64,000 bases of DNA from JAWXBK01 sp034439975. Lineage in GTDB: Bacteria > Pseudomonadota > Alphaproteobacteria > Dongiales > Dongiaceae. The notes under the pieces are model-generated. The model was not told the DNA's origin, searched no databases, and saw only the letters and a list, made by a program, of their open reading frames with translations. Below are positions 18,078 through 27,364 of this stretch, piece after piece. Where the stretch lies: positions 10,054 to 74,053 of the forward strand of contig JAWXBK010000095.1 of assembly GCA_034439975.1 (NCBI GenBank). The letters run 5' to 3'. Position 1 is the first letter of the stretch. The number at the start of each line of letters is the position of its first letter. The translations under genes were made by a program, and so were the position numbers.

Positions 18078-18491
18078 TTGAACCGAGCAATCCTGATGGC
18101 CGCAGTATTCGCGGCCGCTACCGCAGGTGTCAGTCTTTCGGCCACCGCCGGCAGCGGATCGAAGATGCTGGAGCGCTACGATTCGAACGCCGACGGCGCG
18201 ATCGACCGGGACGAGTTCATGACCGGTCGGGACGACTGGTTCGCCAAGCTCGATGCCAACAACGACGGTGTGGTTACCGAGACCGAGTTCGACGAAGCCA
18301 TCGCTCAGTTTCGTACCGAAACGGGCAGCGAACGGCGCGGTCCGGATTTCAGCAAGATCGACAGCGACGAAGATGGCAGCGCCACGCGGGCCGAATTCGA
18401 AGCAGCTGCCGAGCGGATGTTCACGCGGTTCGACCGGAATGGCGACGGTGTGCTGAGCCCGGACGACCGCAAGGAAAACGAAGAAGGCTAA
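18078..18491 (+). CDS. Secreted EF-hand protein (four calcium loops)
   Basis: 137 aa from a TTG start with AAAGGAG 7 bp upstream; the next ATG (residue 8) would cut the signal peptide. A signal peptide (about residues 1-24, ending SATAG) is followed by four EF-hand-like loops: DSNADGAIDRDE, DANNDGVVTETE, DSDEDGSATRAE and DRNGDGVLSPDD. The product is a periplasmic calcium-binding protein resembling alphaproteobacterial calmodulin-like sensors. The next gene encodes another small acidic exported protein 72 bp downstream, probably in the same transcript. Confidence 0.9.
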   Translation: MNRAILMAAVFAAATAGVSLSATAGSGSKMLERYDSNADGAIDRDEFMTGRDDWFAKLDANNDGVVTETEFDEAIAQFRTETGSERRGPDFSKIDSDEDGSATRAEFEAAAERMFTRFDRNGDGVLSPDDRKENEEG

Positions 18492-18563
18492 GCGCGGTCA
18501 CAGACCGTAACTGCCATCCTCGGCCGCCGACAGCATCGCAACATTATCAAGGAGTAGTTAATC

Positions 18564-18884
18564 ATGACTCGCTTGTCCGTTCCGGTGTTCTTGGTGGCCG
18601 CGGCGGCTCTTTTTCTGACGTCGACGCCGCTGGCGTTCGCTGACAACGATGACGACAACGATCGCTGGGAGTGGAATGACGATCGCGACAAAGAGCGCGA
18701 TCGCGACAACGACCGCAAGCACGAGCAGTGGGACAATCTCCTCCGCGAGGACGAAGGGGATTGGAATCGCAACCTGAACCGCAATCGCGATCGTGACGAT
18801 CAGAGCGATCCGCGATTTTTGCGATTCGGTATGCTGGAAGATCCGTTGAATCGCGATCTTCGTTTCGTACGCACCTTCTACTGA
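18564..18884 (+). CDS. Small secreted Asp/Arg/Asn-rich protein, unknown function
   Basis: 106 aa; AAGGAG lies upstream of the ATG. A clear signal peptide (about residues 1-26, AFA before DN) is followed by a low-complexity polar body dominated by Asp, Arg and Asn with repeated DR/DN/NR pairs and scattered Trp, ending FVRTFY. It is probably disordered. The acidic clusters could bind divalent cations, in keeping with the EF-hand neighbour, but that is only a guess from composition. It overlaps the convergent glycosyltransferase by 7 bp. No family recognised. Confidence 0.7.
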   Translation: MTRLSVPVFLVAAAALFLTSTPLAFADNDDDNDRWEWNDDRDKERDRDNDRKHEQWDNLLREDEGDWNRNLNRNRDRDDQSDPRFLRFGMLEDPLNRDLRFVRTFY

Positions 18885-20218
18885 GATTCGCGGTCGGAAC
18901 TCGGTCGAACGCGGCGATCCCGAAGGTCTGAAGGCCCGCTTCCCGCACTTTCGTGTTCGTGATTCTCGATGGCGTTCCTCCAGCGTGCGAGGAAGCGCTG
19001 GCGATTGGTCTCGAGATACCGCGGCTTCACGCTGCCGTCCGGGTGCGATTGCGACGACTGACCCTCGAAATGGATGACCGTCGATAGCGGCTGATACAGT
19101 ACCCGTTCGCCGCGTTCGCGAATGCGGAATGCAAGATCGGTGTCTTCGTAATAAGCCGGCGCATAGCGGGTATCGAACCCACCGAGAGAGTCCCAGAGCG
19201 CTTTTCGCAGTGCGATCGCCGCGCCCGAGCAGTAATCCACCTCCCTTTGGACGGTGAAAGCCGGATCCTCGGCATTCCCCGATCGGCCGTAATTCAGGAT
19301 GGTGCCGTCCTCCCTGACCGTGGCACCCGCCTCCTGCAATCTTCCATCGGCAAACAGCAGGCGCGAGCCAGCCATGCCCACACCCGGGACGGCTTCGAGT
19401 GTATCGATCAGGGCATCGAGCCAGTTTGGCAATACGATCGTGTCGCTGTTCAGAAATATGAGGTAACGGCCTCGGGCAACGGCCGCGGCACGGTTGCAGG
19501 TATGCAGATACCCTTGATTTGTTTCGTTCCGAAACAGCGTCACTCCCGGCAGACCATAAAGTTTCATCGGGAAGCCGGTCGGGCTTGCATCGTCGGCGAC
19601 AACGATCTCGAAGCAGTGCTGGTAGTCCCAAAGCAGGATCGATTCGATACAGCTCAACGCCAGCCGTTCCTGGCCGTAGATCGGAATGACGATCGACACA
19701 TCCGGTCGATTCCGGGTTTGCGGGCGCGATCGCTGGGCGATGCGGTCGATCGCCTGGTCGCTTGCGATGTCCGTTAAGGACGTCGATCCTGCTTGCGGGT
19801 CGGATGACAGAAGTTCGTAGGCCAGCAGATGACGCAGCAGCGCACGTCGTTCCGCATCGGACAGCATCTTCAATCGGATCGGCAGGTCATTGAGATCGTG
19901 AGTACCGGCCGCCAGCGGATCGATCGCGGGTTGTCGTTTCGCGCGCTCGTCGTTCAGTTGCGCATGTTCCGCAAGAAAGAGAGCCAGTGGAAACCCGGAT
20001 TGCGCCCTCAGTGCGGGCCTCTCGGTGAGGAACCTCGTCATGTCGAAGGAAGAGTTGGGCCATCGTCCCTCGCGCCACCCCACCGTCAGGAAATGCCAAA
20101 GCGAATTGACGCGACCGGTGCCCGAATCGGGATAGCAGACGCGATAGAACCGGCGATCGAACGAACCGGAATGGAGGATGGCGAAATAGGCCGCAAGACT
20201 GCGGAAGAGGCGCATCAC
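18878..20218 (-). CDS. GT2-family glycosyltransferase
   Basis: 446 aa. The N-terminal extension (RFYRVCYPDSGT...SLWHFLTVGWREGRWPN) is the segment seen in multidomain surface-polysaccharide glycosyltransferases. The GT-A domain begins DVSIVIPIYGQERLALSCIESIL, with a nucleotide-binding DDAS motif, FLNSDTIVLPNWLDALI (the metal-binding Asp in NSDT) and DTRYAPAYYEDTDLAFRIRE with the ED of the acceptor-side motif. It is an inverting sugar transferase, probably for a surface or secreted glycan. It stands alone on the minus strand with no other polysaccharide genes nearby. Confidence 0.9.
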   Translation of the reverse strand: MMRLFRSLAAYFAILHSGSFDRRFYRVCYPDSGTGRVNSLWHFLTVGWREGRWPNSSFDMTRFLTERPALRAQSGFPLALFLAEHAQLNDERAKRQPAIDPLAAGTHDLNDLPIRLKMLSDAERRALLRHLLAYELLSSDPQAGSTSLTDIASDQAIDRIAQRSRPQTRNRPDVSIVIPIYGQERLALSCIESILLWDYQHCFEIVVADDASPTGFPMKLYGLPGVTLFRNETNQGYLHTCNRAAAVARGRYLIFLNSDTIVLPNWLDALIDTLEAVPGVGMAGSRLLFADGRLQEAGATVREDGTILNYGRSGNAEDPAFTVQREVDYCSGAAIALRKALWDSLGGFDTRYAPAYYEDTDLAFRIRERGERVLYQPLSTVIHFEGQSSQSHPDGSVKPRYLETNRQRFLARWRNAIENHEHESAGSGPSDLRDRRVRPSSDRESQ

Positions 20219-20572
20219 GGTGTCAACACGCCTCTGGTGAACGCATTGGCCATTAGTCGGGGCACGTCACGATGTCTCCTCCGAAGTCCATACTCATCCC
20301 GTTCTCCGGCATGTCTGCGTGCCCTGCGATTGGACGCTGCAGGCCCCGCCATTCCAAAATTAGCGGCGAAGCGGCGACAACGCGATGGTACGACGGCGGC
20401 GTCGACCCATCATGGCCCGTCCGCGGCGAGGGTGGGGCCATCGTTTTCCCAAGAAATTTTTGCCGATCCGATTGATCCCCTCCCGTTGCCCCGCTAGCCT
20501 GCCGCCTCGAACCGGTCGACCGGGGCGAACTTGCGGGATAAGGCTCGGCATGGGCCAACGGGAGAGAGATGC
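20219..20572. other. 354-bp divergent spacer
   Basis: The spacer between the leftward glycosyltransferase and the rightward kinase-transaminase fusion. No supported gene. It contains a perfect 12-bp palindrome CCGGTCGACCGG (20512-20523), 50 bp before the fusion start, which could be an operator, and a GGGAGAGAG ribosome site. No recognisable promoter pair was found. Confidence 0.45.
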
Positions 20573-22942
20573 ATGAATGAGGTTAAGCCGGAAGGCGACG
20601 TGAAGTTTCTTGATCGCAATCCGCCGGCCTTTCCCGAGGATCTCGTACGTCGTGTCGCGGCCGCGAGCTTCGGCCTCGAGGGCGACTTCAAGCCGCTGGT
20701 TTCCGAACGCGACCAGAATTTCCGGGTTACCACCGCCCGCGGCGAACGGTTCGTATTCAAGATCGCCAACGTCGACGAAGATCCGGGCGTCGTGGATCTG
20801 CAGTTGCGCGGCCTGCTTCATGTCGAGCAGACCGACCCAGGCTTTCCGGTGCCGCGGGTCGTGCGGACGAAGCAGGGCGAGCCGTTCGGCTGGGCGGACA
20901 TGGGCGCCGGTGCGCGCCACATCGTGCGTGCCGTGAGCTGGATCGAAGGAACCGAACTGGGCGATATGCCGCTCACGCCGACATTGCTGCGCAATGCCGG
21001 CGGCGCAGTCGCGCGCCTGGCGAAGGCGCTTCGTGGCTATCATCATCCCGCGGCCCGCCACCCGCTGCTCTGGGATGTTACGCAGGTCGTTGGGCTGCGC
21101 CAGCATGCTCACCACATCGTGGACAAAGAAGGCCGCGCCCGTGTCGAGCGCGCGCTCGATGCCTTCATCGCCGATGTTCTGCCGAACCTGTCGCGGCTGC
21201 GCGGCCAGATCATCCATAACGATGCCAACGGCAATAACATGGTGGTCGATCCGGCGAATCCGGAGCAGATCGCCGGCATCATCGATTTCGGCGACATGAT
21301 CCATACCGTGCTTGCCGCCGATCCGGCCGTGACCGCGTCCGATCTTTCCAAGATAGAGCGCAACCTGATCGACTCGGTCTGCGCCATCGTCGCCGGTTAC
21401 GATGCGGTCAACCCGCTGGAGGAGGACGAGATCAATGTCATGTACGATCTCATCCTCGCGCGCTATGTCCTGACCCTGGTCATCATCGCCTGGCGTAACA
21501 GCCAGCCGAGCGGCCCCGGTTACCTCGAATCATACGAAGCACCCTCGCATCACGCGCTCGATGTTTTCATGACATTGGGTCGCGACAAGGTGCGGCGGGC
21601 GCTGCGCGATGCCTGTCGTTTCCCCGCTTACTGCCCGAAACCCGGTGAAACCGGCATCGCGGACGACACCGGGGATCTGCTGAAGAAGCGTGAACGCTAT
21701 CTCGGCAAGACACTCGAGCTCTCCTATGAGAACCCCGTGCATGTCGTACGCGGCGAGGGCCCCTGGCTCTTTACCGCCGACGGGACGCGATTGCTCGATT
21801 CGTACAACAACGTGCCGCATGTCGGGCATGCCCATCCGCATGTCGCCCGCGCGATCGCACGTCAGGCGGCGGCCCTCAACACGAACACGCGGTACCTCTA
21901 TCGCAACATTCTCGATTACGCCGAGCGGCTGACTGCGACCATGCCCAGGGGGCTCGAAGCCTGCCTGTTCGTCAATTCGGGCAGCGAGGCAAACGACGCC
22001 GCCTTCCGCATGGCCAAGCAGATGACGGGCAATCGGGGCGCTATCGTCATGGAAGCGGCCTATCACGGCATCTCGGAATCGATCGATGCGCTGTCGCCTT
22101 ACGATCTCAAGAAGCGGCCGCTGCAGCCGCATGTTCGGACGCTGATCGGGCCGGATCCATATCGCGGTCCTTATAAGGACGGCGACGGGGATCTGGCGGC
22201 CAAGTACGCCGCCGATGCGGATCGCGCGATCCGGGAACTTCAGGAAACCGGCTACGGCGTTGCCGCCTTCATGATCGATTCCGGCTTTACGTCGAACGGC
22301 ATTCCGAACGTGCCGGCGGGTTACATGAAATTGGTCTGCGAGAAGGTGCGCGCGGCCGGCGGCATGATCATCGCCGATGAGGTGCAGTGCGGGTTCGGAC
22401 GCATGGGCACGGATATGTGGGGTATCGTGGCGCATGGCGTCGTTCCCGATTTCATCACAACCGGCAAGCCGATCGGCAATGGCATCGCGCTCGGTGTCGC
22501 GGTCACCCGGCCGGAGATTCGTCAGGCGTTCGGCGAAGTGACGGGATTCTTCTCGACCTTCGGCGGCAACCCCGTTGCCTGCGCTGCGGGATCGGCGGTG
22601 CTCGATGTGATCGAGCGCGAAGGGCTGATGGCGCGCGCGCAGGAAACCGGCGAATACAAGCGCAGCAAGATGCGCGAACTGATGAACAAGCACCGGCATC
22701 TCGGCGACGTGCGCGGCTCGGGCCTGCTGACGGGCGTCGAGCTGGTGCGTGACCGCAGGACGCTGGAGCCAGCACCAGAGGAAACCAAGCGCGTCATCAA
22801 TCATATGCGCAACAATGGCGTGCTGGTCGGGCGTGAAGGTCCGCTCGGCAATGTGCTCAAGATCCGGCCGCCGCTGGCCTTCCGTAAGGAACATGCCGAC
22901 ATTCTGGTCGAAGCTCTCGACCGCGCGCTGGGAGCGCTCTAG
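20573..22942 (+). CDS. Fused APH-type kinase and class-III PLP enzyme (amino-alcohol-phosphate phospho-lyase type)
   Basis: 789 aa; the ATG at 20573 follows GGGAGAGAG. The N-terminal domain (about 20-330) is an aminoglycoside-phosphotransferase/choline-kinase fold with Brenner motif HNDANGNN (His215) and metal-binding IIDFGD. The C-terminal domain (about 355-789) is a class-III aminotransferase fold: NSGSEAND, AYHGISES, IADEVQCGFGRMG and the PLP Lys632 in TTGKPIGNG. In animals the separate counterparts are hydroxylysine kinase plus 5-phosphohydroxylysine phospho-lyase, and ethanolamine-phosphate phospho-lyase. The fusion therefore suggests phosphorylation of a hydroxy-amine followed by elimination to an aldehyde. 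No M23-like middle domain is present. It is followed at 2 bp by an ATC-hydrolase-like gene. Confidence 0.88.
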   Translation: MNEVKPEGDVKFLDRNPPAFPEDLVRRVAAASFGLEGDFKPLVSERDQNFRVTTARGERFVFKIANVDEDPGVVDLQLRGLLHVEQTDPGFPVPRVVRTKQGEPFGWADMGAGARHIVRAVSWIEGTELGDMPLTPTLLRNAGGAVARLAKALRGYHHPAARHPLLWDVTQVVGLRQHAHHIVDKEGRARVERALDAFIADVLPNLSRLRGQIIHNDANGNNMVVDPANPEQIAGIIDFGDMIHTVLAADPAVTASDLSKIERNLIDSVCAIVAGYDAVNPLEEDEINVMYDLILARYVLTLVIIAWRNSQPSGPGYLESYEAPSHHALDVFMTLGRDKVRRALRDACRFPAYCPKPGETGIADDTGDLLKKRERYLGKTLELSYENPVHVVRGEGPWLFTADGTRLLDSYNNVPHVGHAHPHVARAIARQAAALNTNTRYLYRNILDYAERLTATMPRGLEACLFVNSGSEANDAAFRMAKQMTGNRGAIVMEAAYHGISESIDALSPYDLKKRPLQPHVRTLIGPDPYRGPYKDGDGDLAAKYAADADRAIRELQETGYGVAAFMIDSGFTSNGIPNVPAGYMKLVCEKVRAAGGMIIADEVQCGFGRMGTDMWGIVAHGVVPDFITTGKPIGNGIALGVAVTRPEIRQAFGEVTGFFSTFGGNPVACAAGSAVLDVIEREGLMARAQETGEYKRSKMRELMNKHRHLGDVRGSGLLTGVELVRDRRTLEPAPEETKRVINHMRNNGVLVGREGPLGNVLKIRPPLAFRKEHADILVEALDRALGAL

Positions 22943-22944
22943 TC

Positions 22945-23421
22945 ATGGACGGCGAGACGATGCACCGCGCGCTGGAAGAGTCGAACAAGCAGCGGGCAAA
23001 ACTCTATGTCGCCATCTTCCGCGCCGCCGAGAAAAAAGTCGGGCGCGAGAACGCGATCGCGATCCTGCGCGAGGCGATTTACAACTGGGGCGCCGACCAG
23101 GGCGACGGGCTGAAATGCCACGCGCCGGCCAATTTCGACGGGATCGTTTCCGATTTCGCGGGCGTGCCGGACAGCGGAAAGATGTTCCAGCCGAGTTCGA
23201 GCATGGAGGGGCCCGATGCGCTGCGCATGCACATGCGCCGCTGCCCGCTGAAGCTGGCGTGGGACGAGGCGGGCCTGCCGGATGACGATATCGAGCTGTT
23301 CTGCTCGATCGCCGCCGAGGCGGATTACGGCACGCTCGAACGCGCCGGCTTCGCGATCGATATCGACACCTGGAAGCCGGGCCACGATGGCTGCTGCGTC
23401 CTCCATGTGCGCCGGGCCTGA
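22945..23421 (+). CDS. L-2-amino-thiazoline-4-carboxylate hydrolase-like family protein
   Basis: 158 aa, 2 bp after the fusion gene. An N-terminal helical part (KVGRENAIAILREAIYNWGADQG) and a C-terminal part with CPLKLAWDEAGLPDDDIELFCSIAAEADYGTLERAGF and a final CCVLHV resemble the ATC-hydrolase family (PF14196, recalled). Members are often annotated by similarity only, so the reaction is uncertain; cleavage or sensing of a small nitrogenous ring compound is possible. Its place between the kinase-lyase and a BenE transporter suggests one catabolic operon. Confidence 0.62.
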   Translation: MDGETMHRALEESNKQRAKLYVAIFRAAEKKVGRENAIAILREAIYNWGADQGDGLKCHAPANFDGIVSDFAGVPDSGKMFQPSSSMEGPDALRMHMRRCPLKLAWDEAGLPDDDIELFCSIAAEADYGTLERAGFAIDIDTWKPGHDGCCVLHVRRA

Positions 23422-23442
23422 TCGTATCGATCAGCATCCCCT

Positions 23443-24630
23443 ATGAACCGCGGCCTGTCCGTTCAGGCCGTCGTCGCCGGGCTGCTCGCGGCCCTGGTCG
23501 GATTCTCGAGCGCCGTCGTCGTATTGCCGGGGCTTGCCGGCGTTGGTGCTACGCCCGCCGAGGCAGCATCGGGCCTGATCGCGCTGTCGATCGGGATGGG
23601 CGTCGGCGGAATCTGGTTGAGCTGGCGCACGCGCATGCCGATCAGCGTTGCCTGGTCGACGCCGGGTGCCGCCTTGCTGGCAACCGCCGGTGCGGTCGAG
23701 GGCGGGTTCGCTGCTGCCGTCGGCGCCTTCCTCGTCGTCGGCCTCTTGATCGTGATCGCGGGGTTCTGGAAACCGCTCGGCCGCTGGGTGACGGCCATTC
23801 CCTCGGCACTCGCCAACGCGATGCTGGCCGGCGTGCTGCTGGGGTTTTGCCTCGCCCCTGTGCAGGCGGTTGCCGAAGTACCGCTCCAGGCTTTGCCGAT
23901 CATCATCGTATGGGCGCTGGTCGTGCGCTTTCGCCGGCTCTATGCGGTGCCGGCGGCGGTTGTCGTCACGGTCCTGATGATCGCATTCACGACCGACATC
24001 TCGATGGCTTCATTCGGTTCGCTCTGGCCGCAGCCGATTTTGATCGTGCCGGATTTTACCCTACAGGCGCTGATCGGCATCGCTTTGCCGCTGTTCATCG
24101 TCACGATGGTCTCGCAGAACGTGACCGGCATCGCTGTCTTGAGCGCCAACGGTTATCGGCCCGATGCCGGGCCGCTGTTCCGCGATACCGGCATCCTTTC
24201 GCTGCTGGCGGCACCCTTCGGCGGTCATGCGATCAATCTTGCCGCGATCACCGCGGCGCTCTGCGCGGGGCCTGAAGCGCATCCCGATCCGGCGCGGCGC
24301 TGGTGGGCCGCCGCGACCGCGGGCTTCGTCTATATCCTGTTCGGGCTGATGGCGGGTGCTGCGACGGCCTTTCTTACCGCATCGCCGCCAATCCTGATCA
24401 AGGCGGTGGCGGGTCTCGCTTTGCTCGGTGCATTCGCATCGGCCCTGATGGGGGCGGTCGCCGAGGCGAAAGATCGCGAGGCTGCCATCGTCACCTTCGT
24501 TGTCACGGCGTCGGGGCTGACTTTTTTCGGTATCAGCGGTGCATTCTGGGGTTTGATCGCCGGCGGCGCGGTCTATGCGCTGGCGAGATGGCAGGGCCTG
24601 CGCCGCAAGCCCGACGCACCATCGTCGTAA
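23443..24630 (+). CDS. benE: BenE-family membrane transporter
   Basis: 395 aa with about 12 hydrophobic helices. BenE hallmarks include GFSSAVVVLPGLA near the N-terminus, MPISVAWSTPGAALLA, PSALANAMLAGVLLGFC, and FGGHAINLAAITAALCAGPEAHPDPARRW-type loop near the two-thirds point. The family imports benzoate and related acids with protons. It lies 21 bp after the ATC-hydrolase-like gene, probably co-transcribed, and meets the ABC exporter operon tail to tail 7 bp later. The actual substrate here may differ; a Rieske oxygenase lies 2.7 kb downstream but in another transcript. Confidence 0.9.
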   Translation: MNRGLSVQAVVAGLLAALVGFSSAVVVLPGLAGVGATPAEAASGLIALSIGMGVGGIWLSWRTRMPISVAWSTPGAALLATAGAVEGGFAAAVGAFLVVGLLIVIAGFWKPLGRWVTAIPSALANAMLAGVLLGFCLAPVQAVAEVPLQALPIIIVWALVVRFRRLYAVPAAVVVTVLMIAFTTDISMASFGSLWPQPILIVPDFTLQALIGIALPLFIVTMVSQNVTGIAVLSANGYRPDAGPLFRDTGILSLLAAPFGGHAINLAAITAALCAGPEAHPDPARRWWAAATAGFVYILFGLMAGAATAFLTASPPILIKAVAGLALLGAFASALMGAVAEAKDREAAIVTFVVTASGLTFFGISGAFWGLIAGGAVYALARWQGLRRKPDAPSS

Positions 24631-24637
24631 GCGCCGG

Positions 24638-25420
24638 CTAGCTGCTCGCGCTGGTGTAGGACGCGATCGCGCGGCGCCAGAACAGATGGCTCACGGCGAG
24701 CGCAATGGCGGCGATCAGCAGAGCAAGCCACCCTGTCGTCCAATCCAGCCGGCCGGCGACCGCTTCCGCCGGCACATTGGTGATGAACGCGACCGGCAAT
24801 ACCGCAGTCAGCAGAAGACGCAGCCAGGGCGGCAAGGCTGAAACAGGAAAGCGTCCGACATCGACCAGCGTGCGGAACATCACTTCGAGATTGGATACGC
24901 GCACGAACCAGAAGGCGCTCGTATAGATGATCGACCAGAGCGCGAACGCTGTGGTGAGACCGGCGGCGAGCATCAGCAGGAAAAGCGCGATCGTCGCTGG
25001 ATCGACACGGCCGAGCGCCAGCATCGAATAGCCGATCAACGCGGTGCCCAGCAGCAGGTTGGGCACTTCCCAGAGGTTGAGATTGCGCAGCGACACCTGG
25101 AAATGGCTGCCGACGGGCATGAGCAGCATGTAGTCGAGATTGCCGAGCCGGATATATTCCGGCAGGCGGCCGAGATTGGGGCTGAGGATCGTGCCGACAA
25201 ATCCGTCCACGATCAGGAAGACGCCGAGCACGGCGACCGCTTCGTCGAAGGACCAGCCGCCGACGCTCGACGTCTCCGAAAAAACGGCGGCAAGGACCGC
25301 AAGGCCGGCCCCGAACATCAGTGGTGCATTGATCAGATTGACGAGAAGGTCGGCCCGAAACTCAAGCTCGACCTGAAGCGCGTTGGTCCAGAACGACCGC
25401 AACAGACGCAGGACGCGCAT
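24638..25420 (-). CDS. ABC-2 exporter permease (COG3694 type)
   Basis: 260 aa. The start ATG at 25420 overlaps the TGA of the upstream gene by one base, indicating coupled translation; longer upstream frames are shadows. Six hydrophobic segments with ELEFRADLLVNLINAPLMF at the N-terminus and RLPEYIRLGNLDYMLLMPV in the middle match the paired ABC-2 permeases that accompany COG4586 ATPases. It forms a heterodimeric export channel with the next gene upstream. Substrate unknown. Confidence 0.85.
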   Translation of the reverse strand: MRVLRLLRSFWTNALQVELEFRADLLVNLINAPLMFGAGLAVLAAVFSETSSVGGWSFDEAVAVLGVFLIVDGFVGTILSPNLGRLPEYIRLGNLDYMLLMPVGSHFQVSLRNLNLWEVPNLLLGTALIGYSMLALGRVDPATIALFLLMLAAGLTTAFALWSIIYTSAFWFVRVSNLEVMFRTLVDVGRFPVSALPPWLRLLLTAVLPVAFITNVPAEAVAGRLDWTTGWLALLIAAIALAVSHLFWRRAIASYTSASS

Positions 25421-26235
25421 CACGATCCGTACGCCGCATAGCGGCGCAATCCTCGATGCCAGAGCAGGCGCATGAGTCCGATACTGAACGCCACCCAGAA
25501 AGTGAGAAGCGCGAATCCGAACCACATATCGGCGGGCGCAACACGGCCGATCGCGATTTCGATCGGGAAACTTATCATATAGCGAAACGGCGACCAGACG
25601 ATGATCTGCTGCACGAGGTCGGGAAACAGCGCGATCGGTGCTAGCCCGCCGCCGAGCACGAAGTAGCCATTCCACATCAGCCCTTCGAAACCGCGCACCC
25701 GCTCCATCCAGAAGGCGGCGAGCCCGGCGCAATAGAGCAGGTTGTAGTGCAACAGGATCGCCCCGAAGACTGCGAGGACTAAGAGCGGCCAGTCTTCGAA
25801 GGCGATAACCTGCCAGGCACCGGACCAGATCATGCCGACGATGACCACCGGCACGGTGATCGGCAGCCGATGCGCGATGTCCATCAGTTGGGAGGCGCTC
25901 ATCGGCCAATAGGGATCGAGCGGACGCAACAACTGCGCCGAAAGCTCGCCATGCCGGATCGCGCGCTCGAGCTCGGGCACCGGGACGAAGGGCGTCATAT
26001 GGCGGACGAGGAACACGAGCAGAAAATATGCGGCGAAATCGGCGGCGGAAAACGAGCCGGTCGCGCGCTGTTCGGCCAACTCGATCCAGAGAAACATCAT
26101 GAACAAGGGCAGCGTCCCGCCCACGACCCAGAACACCATCTCCATCCGATAGGCGGCATACTCGCTGAAGCTGTGCGCGACCAGCGCGCGGGCGAGGCGA
26201 AGCGGCCGGAGGGGATCGAAGCGGCGCCGGGTCAT
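25420..26235 (-). CDS. ABC-2 exporter permease (COG4587 type)
   Basis: 271 aa, six membrane helices. The N-terminal amphipathic segment HSFSEYAAYRMEMVFWVVGG precedes a first helix pair; ERAIRHGELSAQLLRPLDPYW is the conserved cytoplasmic loop of this permease group. Its start overlaps the ATPase stop by 4 bp (ATGA) and its stop overlaps the next start by one base, so all three genes form one tight operon. Confidence 0.87.
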   Translation of the reverse strand: MTRRRFDPLRPLRLARALVAHSFSEYAAYRMEMVFWVVGGTLPLFMMFLWIELAEQRATGSFSAADFAAYFLLVFLVRHMTPFVPVPELERAIRHGELSAQLLRPLDPYWPMSASQLMDIAHRLPITVPVVIVGMIWSGAWQVIAFEDWPLLVLAVFGAILLHYNLLYCAGLAAFWMERVRGFEGLMWNGYFVLGGGLAPIALFPDLVQQIIVWSPFRYMISFPIEIAIGRVAPADMWFGFALLTFWVAFSIGLMRLLWHRGLRRYAAYGS

Positions 26236-27221
26236 GTCGGCTTCCCGACGGCACCGGTCTTGCGGAAGACGGTTCGGATCACGTCCTCCACGGCGGGTTC
26301 TTCGATCGCGATATCGGCAACCGGCAGCGATGCCAGAATGTCGGCGGCCTGGCGGGCCACGATCGCGCGCGGTACGGCGATTTCCGCAACGAGCCCGTCG
26401 ATCTGCCGCAGCGTCCCGAACCGCGCGAGCCGTTCCGGCGCGACCTCTTCGGCGAACTGCACGCGCAGAATCTTGTCGGGACTGTGTCGTTCGATCAGTG
26501 CCTGCAGATCGCCGTCGAACACCAGCCGGCCGAGATCGATGACCAGGACGCGCCGCGCCAGCGCCGTCACATCGGCCATGTAATGCGAGGTGATTAGCAC
26601 GGTCGCGCCGTAGCGGCGGTTATAGTCGATGATAAAATTCCGGATCGCCGCCTGCGCGGTGACGTCGAGCCCGATCGTCGGCTCGTCGAGGAAGAGGATG
26701 CGTGGCCGGTGCAGGAGTGCGGCTGCAAGTTCGCATTTCATGCGCTCGCCGAGCGAGAGCCGCCGTATCGGCCGGTTCACCAGATCGCCGAGATCGAGCA
26801 TGGTCACCAGCTCGTCGAGTCGGGCGCGATAATCGGAGTCAGGAATATCGTAGATCGTCTTGAGCACGAGGAAGGAATCCGTCGCCGGGATATCCCAGTG
26901 CAGCTGCATCTTCTGGCCCATGACGAGCGCGATCGAGCGCAGAAATTCCCGATTGCGTTCCTTCGGCGTGTGGCCCGCGACGCTCACGCTGCCGGAAGAG
27001 GGGTGCAGCAGCCCCGACAGCATCTTGAGCGTGGTTGTCTTGCCCGCACCGTTCGGGCCGAGGAAGCCCACGATCTCGCCGGCGCCGATGCGGATCGTGA
27101 GATCGCTCACCGCGTCGACATCGTAATGCTGGCGGTGGAAGAACGCACGCAGACTGCCGGCGAAACCAGCCTCTTTGCGATAGACCGTATACCGCTTCGA
27201 AAGCCCGGTTGTTTCGATCAT
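26232..27221 (-). CDS. ABC-2 exporter ATPase (COG4586 type)
   Basis: 329 aa from the ATG at 27221 (MIETTGLSKRY), chosen because the ABC domain starts there; the frame continues 12 codons upstream. Walker A GPNGAGKTT, a signature-like RLSLGERMKCE (the usual LSGGQ reads LSLGE), Walker B ILFLDEPTIGLD, and switch His in LITSHYM. A C-terminal extension of about 90 residues follows, as in ATPases of multi-permease ABC-2 exporters. It energises the two permeases downstream. Confidence 0.9.
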   Translation of the reverse strand: MIETTGLSKRYTVYRKEAGFAGSLRAFFHRQHYDVDAVSDLTIRIGAGEIVGFLGPNGAGKTTTLKMLSGLLHPSSGSVSVAGHTPKERNREFLRSIALVMGQKMQLHWDIPATDSFLVLKTIYDIPDSDYRARLDELVTMLDLGDLVNRPIRRLSLGERMKCELAAALLHRPRILFLDEPTIGLDVTAQAAIRNFIIDYNRRYGATVLITSHYMADVTALARRVLVIDLGRLVFDGDLQALIERHSPDKILRVQFAEEVAPERLARFGTLRQIDGLVAEIAVPRAIVARQAADILASLPVADIAIEEPAVEDVIRTVFRKTGAVGKPT

Positions 27222-27364
27222 GTCGGTCCCCACACGGCGCCGATGGACCGCGACCATAGCGCCGGGCCCGCGATTCGGGCAAAGCTCAGCCGATCCGGGC
27301 CTCGCGGCTTGCCGCCGGCGAGGAAGGCGCTACAATCGCTTCACCCCCGGACCGCATTGCGACC

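Noticed and set aside
21530..22894. 454-aa minus-strand frame opposite the kinase-transaminase fusion
   Set aside because: Entirely antisense to conserved PLP-enzyme motifs, with unnatural His/Arg/Asp-rich composition.
25421..26254. Upstream half of a 538-aa minus-strand frame fused to the ABC-2 permease
   Set aside because: This part is a shadow of the adjacent permease gene; the real start is ATG 25420 overlapping the upstream stop.
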